Source of the DNA: JAQGMJ01 sp036271855
GTDB taxonomy: Bacteria; Pseudomonadota; Gammaproteobacteria; Burkholderiales; JAEUOS01
Assembly (NCBI GenBank): GCA_036271855.1
Contig: DATAZV010000090.1
Location: forward strand, 1-19,448
Reading direction: 5' to 3'
Length of the DNA stretch: 19,448 bases
Made by a program: the position numbers and the translations under genes. The notes under the pieces were generated by a model. It saw nothing but the letters and a program-made list of their open reading frames with translations, had not been told where the DNA came from and made no database searches. Positions 14,173 through 19,448 of this stretch are shown one piece after another (position 1 is the first letter of the stretch; the number at the start of each line of letters is the position of its first letter).

Positions 14173-15753
14173 TCACTCCCACTCAATCGTCGCCGGCGGC
14201 TTGCCCGAGATGTCGTAGACCACGCGGTTGATGCCGCGCACTTCGTTGATGATGCGGTTCGACACCTTGCCCAGCAACTCGTGCGGCAAATGCGCCCAGT
14301 GCGCGGTCATGAAGTCTTGGGTCTGCACCGCGCGCAGCGCCACGACGTATTCATAGGTGCGGCCGTCGCCCATCACACCGACCGACTTCACCGGCAGGAA
14401 CACGGCGAAGGCCTGCGAGGTGAGGTCGTACCAGCTCTTGCCTTCGGTGTCCTTGGTGTTGCGCAGCTCTTCGATAAAGATGGCATCAGCACGGCGCAGC
14501 AGGTCAGCGTATTCGCGCTTTACCGCGCCGAGTATGCGCACCCCCAGGCCCGGGCCGGGGAAGGGATGGCGGTAGACCATTTCGTGCGGCAGGCCGAGCG
14601 CCACGCCGAGTTTGCGCACTTCGTCCTTGAACAGTTCGCGCAGCGGCTCGAGCAATTTCAGGTGCAGGGTGTCAGGCAGGCCGCCGACGTTGTGATGCGA
14701 CTTGATGGTCTGCGCCTTTTTGTTCTTGGCACCGGCCGACTCGATCACGTCCGGGTAGATGGTGCCCTGCGCCAGCCATTTGGCGCCGGCGATTTTCGCT
14801 GACTCGCGCTGGAACACCTCGACAAATTCGCGGCCGATGATCTTGCGCTTGGCTTCGGGGTCGGTGACGCCTTCGAGCTTGCCCATGAACTCGGCGCTGG
14901 CATCGACGTGGATCACTTTCACCCCGAGGTTGCGGGCGAACATGTCCATCACCAGCTTGCCTTCGTCCAGGCGCAACAGGCCATGGTCGACGAACACGCA
15001 GGTGAGTTGCTTGCCAATCGCCTTGTGGATCAGCGCCGCGGCCACGCTGGAGTCGACACCACCGGACAGGCCGAGGATCACCTCGTCATTGCCCACCTGG
15101 TCGCGGATTTTTTTCACCGCTTCGCCGACGTAGTCTGGCATGTTCCAGTCCGGCCGCGCACCGCAGATTTCCAGCACAAAGCGATCGAGAATCTTTTGCC
15201 CCTGCAGGGTGTGGGTCACCTCAAGGTGGAACTGCACGGCGTAAAAGCGCCGCTCTTCATCCGCCATGCCCGCCATCGGGCACGAAGGCGTGGAGGCCAT
15301 CAGCTTGAAACCCGGCGGCAGTTCCGTCACCTTGTCGCCGTGGCTCATCCACACCTTCAGCATGCCGTGCCCTTCCGGCGTACTGAAGTCGGCGATGCCG
15401 TCGAGCAGCTTCGTATGCCCGCGCGCCCTGGCTTCGGCGTAGCCGAATTCACGTGTGTGGCCGCCTTCAACCTTGCCACCAAGCTGCTGCGCCATGGTCT
15501 GCATGCCGTAGCAAATGCCCAGCACCGGCACGCCTGCCTCGAACACCGCCGCCGGCGCCTTGGCAGTCTCTTCCTCATACGCCGACATGTGGCTGCCGGA
15601 AAGAATGATGCCGACAGCGCCGAAGCCGCGCACGAATTCGTCAGACACGTCGCAGGGATGGACTTCCGAATACACCCCGGCTTCGCGCACGCGGCGCGCG
15701 ATCAACTGGGTCACCTGGGAGCCGAAATCGAGGATGAGGATTTTGTTATGCAT
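14173..15753 (-). CDS. guaA: GMP synthase (glutamine-hydrolysing)
   Basis: This 526-aa cytosolic enzyme converts XMP, ATP and glutamine to GMP, the last step of guanine nucleotide synthesis. The N-terminal class I glutamine amidotransferase domain shows Cys81 in LGICYGMQ with His176 and Glu178 in QFHLEV. The ATP pyrophosphatase domain shows the P-loop SGGVDSS (230-236). The C-terminal dimerisation domain is complete and ends TIEWE. The length matches the family. The start ATG at 15753 gives the usual opening MHNKILILDFGSQ; a TTG three codons upstream is possible, and no clear ribosome-binding site was seen for either. It lies 99 nt after guaB, with a hairpin between them, and is followed almost directly by ycaO. 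Confidence 0.97.
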   Translation of the reverse strand: MHNKILILDFGSQVTQLIARRVREAGVYSEVHPCDVSDEFVRGFGAVGIILSGSHMSAYEEETAKAPAAVFEAGVPVLGICYGMQTMAQQLGGKVEGGHTREFGYAEARARGHTKLLDGIADFSTPEGHGMLKVWMSHGDKVTELPPGFKLMASTPSCPMAGMADEERRFYAVQFHLEVTHTLQGQKILDRFVLEICGARPDWNMPDYVGEAVKKIRDQVGNDEVILGLSGGVDSSVAAALIHKAIGKQLTCVFVDHGLLRLDEGKLVMDMFARNLGVKVIHVDASAEFMGKLEGVTDPEAKRKIIGREFVEVFQRESAKIAGAKWLAQGTIYPDVIESAGAKNKKAQTIKSHHNVGGLPDTLHLKLLEPLRELFKDEVRKLGVALGLPHEMVYRHPFPGPGLGVRILGAVKREYADLLRRADAIFIEELRNTKDTEGKSWYDLTSQAFAVFLPVKSVGVMGDGRTYEYVVALRAVQTQDFMTAHWAHLPHELLGKVSNRIINEVRGINRVVYDISGKPPATIEWE

Positions 15754-15820
15754 GGGCGCCAAACATGGAGCGGTCAGTTGGATGTCACGGTAAAAGCGGA
15801 TTTTCCGGGTCCCAATGCGC

Positions 15821-15847
15821 GAAGGGCACGGCCTAGCCGTGCCCTTC
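15821..15847 (-). promoter_or_regulatory. Intercistronic hairpin between guaB and guaA
   Basis: A perfect 12-bp stem (GAAGGGCACGGC at 15821-15832 with GCCGTGCCCTTC at 15836-15847) with a three-base loop lies five bases after the guaB stop. No T-run follows on the minus strand, so it is probably a partial terminator, pause or mRNA-stabilising structure that lowers guaA relative to guaB. Confidence 0.6.
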
Positions 15848-15852
15848 CGGGA

Positions 15853-17313
15853 TCAGTCCTGGTGGTAGTTGGGCGGTTCCTTGACGATGGTCACGTCGTG
15901 CACATGCGACTCGCGCATGCCGGCCGAAGTAATCTCGACAAACTGGCTCTTGCTGCGCAGATCGTCGATGCTGGCGCAGCCGCAGTAACCCATCGAGGAA
16001 CGCAGGCCGCCGACCAGTTGATAGATGATCGACAGCACGCTGCCCTTGTAGGCGACGCGGCCCTCGATGCCTTCGGGCACCAGCTTGTCGGCGTTGTTGG
16101 CCGGGTCCTGGAAATAGCGGTCGGCCGCGCCGTCTTTCATCGCGCCGATCGAGCCCATGCCGCGGTAGCTCTTGTACGAGCGCCCCTGGAACAGGATGGT
16201 CTCGCCCGGCGCCTCTTCGGTGCCGGCGAACATCGAGCCCATCATCACCGTGTGCGCGCCGGCCGAAATCGCCTTGGCGATGTCGCCGGAATAGCGGATG
16301 CCGCCGTCGGCAATCAACGGGATGTCCGTATTTTTCAGCGCTTCGTAGACGTTGGAGATGGCGGTGATCTGCGGCACGCCGACACCTGCCACGATGCGCG
16401 TGGTGCAGATCGAGCCGGGGCCGATGCCGACTTTCACGCCGTCAGCGCCATGGTCGACCAGCGCACGGGCCGCCTCGGTGGTGGCAATGTTGCCGCCCAC
16501 CACTTCGACCTGCGGGAACTTGCGCTTGACCCATTTGACGCGGTCCAGCACGCCCTGGGCATGGCCGTGGGCGGTGTCGACGATGATCACGTCCACCCCG
16601 GCGCCCACCAGCAGTTCGACCCGCTCCTCGGTGCCGTCACCGACACCGACGGCGGCGCCGACGCGCAGCTTGCCCTGGTCGTCCTTGCAGGCATTCGGGT
16701 GCTCGGTGGACTTGAGCATGTCCTTCACGGTGATCAGGCCGCGCAGGTTGAAATTGTTGTTCACCACCACCACGCGCTCCAGGCGGTGCTTGTGCATCAG
16801 CGCCTTGGCTTCTTCCAGCGAACCGCCCTCTTTTACATAGATCAGGCGTTCGCGCGGGGTCATGATGGCGGCCACCGGCTGGTCGAGATTGGTCTCGAAG
16901 CGGTAGTCGCGGTTGGTCACCATGCCGACGACCACGTCCTTTTCGACCACGGGAAAACCCGAAACCTTGTATTGCTGTGTCAGCGCAAGCAGCTCCCTGA
17001 CCGTTATAGAGGGAGAGACGGTCATCGGATCGCGCAAGACGCCGGACTCGAAGCGCTTGACCTTCAGCACTTCGGCCGCCTGCAGCTTGGGACTCAGGTT
17101 TTTGTGGACGATGCCGATGCCGCCTTCCTGGGCGATGGCAATGGCCAGGGGCGCTTCGGTGACCGTATCCATCGCCGCGGAAACCAGCGGGATGTTCAGG
17201 GCGATGTTGCGTGTAAGCTTGGTGCTTAGGCGGGTGTCGCGAGGGAGGATGGCCGAATGGGCCGGTACCAGAAGGACGTCGTCGAACGTCAGGGCTTTGC
17301 CGATGAGTCGCAT
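15853..17313 (-). CDS. guaB: IMP dehydrogenase
   Basis: This 486-aa enzyme oxidises IMP to XMP with NAD+, the committed step to guanine nucleotides. The TIM barrel is split by two CBS domains (about 95-150 and 155-210). The catalytic loop reads GIGPGSICTTR with Cys303, and the flap region GRSYKSYRGMGSIGAM is present. The length matches the bacterial family. The start ATG at 17313 gives the usual opening MRLIGKALTFDDVLL with AAGGA about eight bases upstream; longer readings pass through the promoter. It heads the guaB-guaA-ycaO transcript and is divergent from the DUF4124 gene. Confidence 0.97.
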   Translation of the reverse strand: MRLIGKALTFDDVLLVPAHSAILPRDTRLSTKLTRNIALNIPLVSAAMDTVTEAPLAIAIAQEGGIGIVHKNLSPKLQAAEVLKVKRFESGVLRDPMTVSPSITVRELLALTQQYKVSGFPVVEKDVVVGMVTNRDYRFETNLDQPVAAIMTPRERLIYVKEGGSLEEAKALMHKHRLERVVVVNNNFNLRGLITVKDMLKSTEHPNACKDDQGKLRVGAAVGVGDGTEERVELLVGAGVDVIIVDTAHGHAQGVLDRVKWVKRKFPQVEVVGGNIATTEAARALVDHGADGVKVGIGPGSICTTRIVAGVGVPQITAISNVYEALKNTDIPLIADGGIRYSGDIAKAISAGAHTVMMGSMFAGTEEAPGETILFQGRSYKSYRGMGSIGAMKDGAADRYFQDPANNADKLVPEGIEGRVAYKGSVLSIIYQLVGGLRSSMGYCGCASIDDLRSKSQFVEITSAGMRESHVHDVTIVKEPPNYHQD

Positions 17314-17341
17314 CGGGAGTTTCCTTATGCCGCAAAGCGCA

Positions 17342-17370
17342 ATTATACGCGAGTCCGTTCGTCCTTGCCA
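17342..17370 (-). promoter_or_regulatory. guaB promoter
   Basis: A perfect -10 TATAAT lies on the minus strand at 17347-17342, about 29 nt upstream of the guaB ATG. With a 17-bp spacer the -35 is TGGCAA (17370-17365), a weak match, which suggests dependence on other sequence or an activator. Confidence 0.7.
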
Positions 17371-17371
17371 T

Positions 17372-17390
17372 CTTGCCGTTTGCCGGCAAG
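17372..17390. repeat. Inverted repeat between the divergent guaB and DUF4124 promoters
   Basis: CTTGCCG (17372-17378) and CGGCAAG (17384-17390) are perfect 7-bp arms around TTTGC, and TTGCCGGCAA (17380-17389) is itself a 10-bp palindrome. It lies directly upstream of both promoters, a natural place for a shared regulator. It contains a GTTTGC half like part of a PurR box but is not a PurR consensus. Confidence 0.4.
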
Positions 17391-17394
17391 CCAA

Positions 17395-17423
17395 TTGACT
17401 GCATGAACAAAACCCGCTAAGGT
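17395..17423 (+). promoter_or_regulatory. Probable promoter of the DUF4124 gene
   Basis: TTGACT (17395-17400, 5 of 6 consensus) is followed after 17 bp by TAAGGT (17418-17423, 3 of 6). Position and spacing fit the ATG at 17457, which has GGGAG at 17444-17448. Confidence 0.45.
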
Positions 17424-17456
17424 CTTGTTGCAGAAATGAAATCGGGAGATAAAGAG

Positions 17457-17981
17457 ATGACGAGAACAAGCTTCGCCGCGCTCATCGGGGCAGTCGGCCT
17501 GATGCTCGCCTGCGGCAGTGCCCAGGCGCAGCTGTACCACTATAAAGACGCCACCGGGCACATGGTGTACAGCGACAATCCACCGCCGCCCGGCACCCCG
17601 GCGGCCGATATCCTGAAATCACCCAAGCTCAAGCAGTCGGCACCGGCGCCTGCCACGGCGGCAACCGCCGACGGGAAGGACGACAAGAGCAAGGACAAGA
17701 AGGCCGGCCCGCAATCGGTGGCCGACCGCGAAGCCGACTACAAGAAGCGCCAGGCCGAAGCAGCGAAAAAGGGCGCAGCGGACGCGCAAAAAGCGCAGCA
17801 GGCACAGGACACCCAAGCCCGCTGCGCGGCCCTGCAGGCAAACCTGGCGGCAATGCAAAGCGGCCAGCGGATTCGCAAGTTCGACCCCAACGGCAACCCG
17901 TATTTCGTCGACGATGCCGAACGCGGCGCCGATGTCGCCAAGGCGCAGCAGGACATGAGCGCCTCCAAGTGCGGCGGCTGA
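17457..17981 (+). CDS. Exported DUF4124 domain protein
   Basis: This 174-aa protein has a signal peptide ending in SAQAQ (cleavage likely after residue 24), directly followed by the DUF4124 motif LYHYKDATGHMVYSDNPPP (26-44). The middle is Ala/Lys/Gln-rich and probably a coiled coil (about 85-130). The C-terminal part holds a DPNGNPYFVDD segment and two cysteines that could form a disulfide. It is expected in the periplasm; DUF4124 proteins have no established biochemical role. A LACG at residues 17-20 faintly resembles a lipobox, but the AQA site is better. The start at 17457 is preferred over an ATG at 17436 because GGGAG stands at the right distance from it. It lies beside guaB, an arrangement remembered from other betaproteobacteria. 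Confidence 0.85.
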   Translation: MTRTSFAALIGAVGLMLACGSAQAQLYHYKDATGHMVYSDNPPPPGTPAADILKSPKLKQSAPAPATAATADGKDDKSKDKKAGPQSVADREADYKKRQAEAAKKGAADAQKAQQAQDTQARCAALQANLAAMQSGQRIRKFDPNGNPYFVDDAERGADVAKAQQDMSASKCGG

Positions 17982-18016
17982 GCAGAGCCTGCCCGCGAGG
18001 AGAATGAGGGAATGAA

Positions 18017-18043
18017 AAAAGCCGGGCTGCGTGCCCGGCTTTT
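18017..18043. terminator. Bidirectional intrinsic terminator
   Basis: GCCGGGC (18021-18027) and GCCCGGC (18033-18039) form a GC stem with a five-base loop, flanked by an A-run (from 18015) and TTTT (18040-18043). It ends transcripts from both sides: the DUF4124 gene on the plus strand and the ratA-rnfH pair on the minus strand. Confidence 0.88.
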
Positions 18044-18088
18044 CGATGGTCCGGGCCGGTTTCGGCCTTGCTCCGCCGTTACTCGCAG

Positions 18089-18379
18089 TTACCTCCCCGC
18101 CGCCTTTTTCTTCGCCCGCAGGCTGCGGCTGGCTTTGGGGTCGGCGGTGAGCGGACGGTAGATTTCGACGCGATCGCCCGCGCGCAGCAGGCTGGCGGGG
18201 TCGCGCGGGTGGCCCCAGACACCGAGTCTGGTGCCGGCGAGCTGGAGTTGCGGGCAGCGCTCAAGAATGCCGCTGGCGCGCGCCGCGTCGGCCAGGGTCA
18301 TCCCCGGCGCGAGCGTGAGCACTGCTTCGAGCGGCGGCGCGCCGGCCGGGGCATGCACCACCCGCACGGTGTCAGCCAT
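18089..18379 (-). CDS. rnfH: RnfH family protein (RatB, ubiquitin-like fold)
   Basis: This 96-aa protein belongs to the RnfH/RatB (UPF0125) family, small beta-grasp proteins of unknown role. Visible family features are the opening TVRVVHAPAG, TLADAARASGIL, LGVWG and the conserved LRAGDRVEIYRPLTADPK, followed by a basic tail (SLRAKKKAAGR). The ATG at 18379 overlaps the ratA stop by 8 nt (ATGGCTGA), so translation is probably coupled. The ratA-rnfH pair beside smpB is a widely conserved arrangement. No rnf electron-transport genes are nearby. Confidence 0.9.
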   Translation of the reverse strand: MADTVRVVHAPAGAPPLEAVLTLAPGMTLADAARASGILERCPQLQLAGTRLGVWGHPRDPASLLRAGDRVEIYRPLTADPKASRSLRAKKKAAGR

Positions 18380-18803
18380 AGAGCGCCTCGGCGCGCCTGG
18401 AAAACGCGTCGATGAAGGATTTGGCGATGAGGTCGAACACCGGCGCCACCAGCTTGCCGAGGATGCCGCCGGCGAATTCGTAGTCGAGGTTGAATTCGAC
18501 CTTGCAGGCGTCCTCGCCCAAGGCGGTGAAGCGCCACAGGCCCTCGAGCGCGGAAAACGGCCCCTCGACGAAGTGCATGGCGATCGAGGTGTGCGGCTCG
18601 TTGCGATTGAGGGTGGTGAAGCTGGATCTGACACCGTGGTAATTGATGTCGACGGTGGCGCGCACCCGGCCGGCGGGCGCCGGCGCCTCGCGCGCGCCGC
18701 CGCACCAGGGCATGAATTGCGGGTAGTCGGCCACCTTGGCGACCAGTTCAAACATGCGCTGGGCGCTGTAAGGCAGGAGGGCGGACTTGCGGATCTGGGG
18801 CAC
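18372..18803 (-). CDS. ratA: RatA family protein (START/Coq10-like)
   Basis: This 143-aa protein belongs to the START/polyketide-cyclase-like family that includes Coq10 and RatA. RatA was described in E. coli as inhibiting 70S ribosome association, and the toxin label is disputed. Coq10 homologues bind ubiquinone. Family features are KSALLPYSAQRMFELV, VADYPQFMPWCGG, FVEGPFSALEGLWRF and EFNLDYEFAGGILGKLV. The start is a GTG at 18803 (VPQIRKSALL), which matches the usual N-terminus and length. ATGs further upstream, such as 18866, would add residues that overlap the smpB promoter. No ribosome-binding site is clear for any of them. It is divergent from smpB and overlaps rnfH. Confidence 0.88.
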   Translation of the reverse strand: MPQIRKSALLPYSAQRMFELVAKVADYPQFMPWCGGAREAPAPAGRVRATVDINYHGVRSSFTTLNRNEPHTSIAMHFVEGPFSALEGLWRFTALGEDACKVEFNLDYEFAGGILGKLVAPVFDLIAKSFIDAFSRRAEALYG

Positions 18804-18851
18804 TGGTGGCTGAGTAAAAGCAAGAATGCGGAAGGGCGGCTTGAAAGCGGT

Positions 18852-18860
18852 TGTTACAAT
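18852..18860 (+). promoter_or_regulatory. Extended -10 promoter for smpB
   Basis: TGTTACAAT (18852-18860) is an extended -10 (TG-N-TACAAT, 5 of 6 consensus in the hexamer). No -35 stands at the proper distance, which is normal for extended -10 promoters. The ATG of smpB lies 59 nt downstream. Confidence 0.55.
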
Positions 18861-18918
18861 CGCCATTTTAACGGACAGCAGCAGCGGATCAGACCAGGCA
18901 TCGCGGCACCCTCCCCTT

Positions 18919-19374
18919 ATGAGCATCGTACAAAACAAAAAAGCCAACTTCGACTACTTCATCGAGGAGAAGTACGAGGCCGGCCTGGTGCTGGAAGGCT
19001 GGGAGGTAAAAGCCATTCGTGCCGGCCGCGCGCAGATGAAGGAAGGCTACGTGATCCTGCGCGAGGGCGCGTTCTACCTGATCGGCGCCCACATCAGCCC
19101 GCTGCCCGAGGCTTCCACCCACATCAGCCCGGACCCGGTGCGCACGCGCAAGCTGCTGCTCAACGCCGAGGAGATCAAGCGCCTGATCGGCAAGGTCCAG
19201 GAGCGCGGCTACACCCTGGTGCCGCTGGACTTTCACTACAAGGGTGGCCGGGTAAAGGCGGAGATCGGCCTGGGCCGCGGCAAGCAAAAGGCCGACAAGC
19301 GCGACACCGAGAAAAAGCGCGAGTGGAACCGCGAAAAGCAGCGCCTGATGAAGTCGGCGCGGCAGTCGTCTTAA
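18919..19374 (+). CDS. smpB: SsrA-binding protein SmpB
   Basis: This 151-aa RNA-binding protein partners with tmRNA in trans-translation, which frees stalled ribosomes and tags the incomplete protein for degradation. The family features are complete: NKKANFDYFIEEKYEAGLVL, LEGWEVKAIRAGRAQMKEGY, RTRKLLLNAEEI and the basic C-terminal tail that enters the mRNA channel (GRGKQKADKRDTEKKREWNR). The length is typical. The ATG at 18919 gives the usual start (MSIVQNKKANFDY); no clear ribosome-binding site precedes it. The tmRNA gene ssrA is not in the window. Confidence 0.97.
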   Translation: MSIVQNKKANFDYFIEEKYEAGLVLEGWEVKAIRAGRAQMKEGYVILREGAFYLIGAHISPLPEASTHISPDPVRTRKLLLNAEEIKRLIGKVQERGYTLVPLDFHYKGGRVKAEIGLGRGKQKADKRDTEKKREWNREKQRLMKSARQSS

Positions 19375-19401
19375 GCGCGGGCGACGAGCGCATGTTGGGC
19401 G

Positions 19402-19418
19402 GCGGCGCGAGGCGCCGC
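19402..19418. repeat. GC hairpin after smpB
   Basis: GCGGCGC (19402-19408) and GCGCCGC (19412-19418) flank GAG, and GGGCGG (19397-19402) could alternatively pair with CCGCCC (19427-19432). No T-run follows. It looks like a dispersed intergenic palindrome or a 3'-end stabiliser for smpB. The window ends 30 nt later. Confidence 0.35.
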
Positions 19419-19448
19419 ATGGTGCTCCGCCCTACTTGCGCTCCTGCT

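Noticed and set aside
11008..14802. Very long plus-strand open frame (1264 codons) opposite the frameshifted gene, ycaO and the end of guaA
   Set aside because: It is antisense to well-supported genes; the product is Arg/His/Gln/Ala-rich with no family features, as expected from the complement of GC-rich coding DNA.
14908..17229. Long plus-strand open frame (773 codons) opposite guaA and guaB
   Set aside because: It is the antisense shadow of two core genes, with a His/Arg/Ala/Asp-biased product and no recognisable domain.
18089..18803. RatA-RatB as a true toxin-antitoxin module
   Set aside because: The pair is a conserved housekeeping arrangement next to smpB; RatA matches Coq10/START proteins and RnfH shows no antitoxin features.

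Overview
The window is GC-rich, densely packed bacterial chromosome. The order smpB / ratA-rnfH / DUF4124 protein / guaB-guaA, the guaA N-terminus and the DUF4124 protein all suggest a betaproteobacterium (Nitrosomonadales/Rhodocyclales-like). That placement is inferred from gene content and remembered family resemblance, not from a search. No tRNA, rRNA, CRISPR array or intact insertion sequence was seen.

Left part (1-5.8 kb). Plus-strand MFS transporter, UdgX-type uracil-DNA glycosylase and DUF72 protein are joined by a 4-nt overlap and a 1-nt gap. They converge on a minus-strand arylamine N-acetyltransferase, and the two stop codons share one CTAG. Divergent from the acetyltransferase is a four-gene plus-strand operon: MAPEG membrane protein, short-chain dehydrogenase with an altered active site, ChrR-like bicupin and TetR repressor. 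Its promoter has a consensus -35, a good -10 and a perfect 18-bp palindrome filling the spacer. The simplest reading is an autoregulated detoxification or stress operon whose repressor is its last gene.

Middle part (6.6-11.9 kb). A secreted or membrane-anchored TPR protein is followed by strong palindromes and by a decayed fragment that begins like a phage terminase small subunit. That fragment overlaps the 3' end of a minus-strand pair, a DUF4166 protein followed by a TIGR01777 epimerase with an N-terminal membrane domain. The pair has its own AT-rich promoter with two inverted repeats. Upstream lie thpR (RNA 2',3'-cyclic phosphodiesterase family) and an unidentified gene interrupted by a one-base frameshift in a homopolymer.

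Right part (11.9-19.4 kb). guaB and guaA, the two steps from IMP to GMP, are followed after 6 nt by an OsmC-YcaO fusion protein. A DUF4124 protein is divergent from guaB. It ends at a bidirectional terminator shared with the convergent ratA-rnfH pair. smpB, the trans-translation factor, is divergent from ratA. This part is ordinary core genome apart from the YcaO linkage.

Most interesting points: the operator-in-spacer MAPEG/SDR/cupin/TetR operon, the OsmC-YcaO protein coupled to GMP synthesis, the UdgX homologue with KRRLH in place of KRRIH, the homopolymer frameshift, and the terminase remnant. None is a clear-cut new system, and ordinary explanations exist for each.
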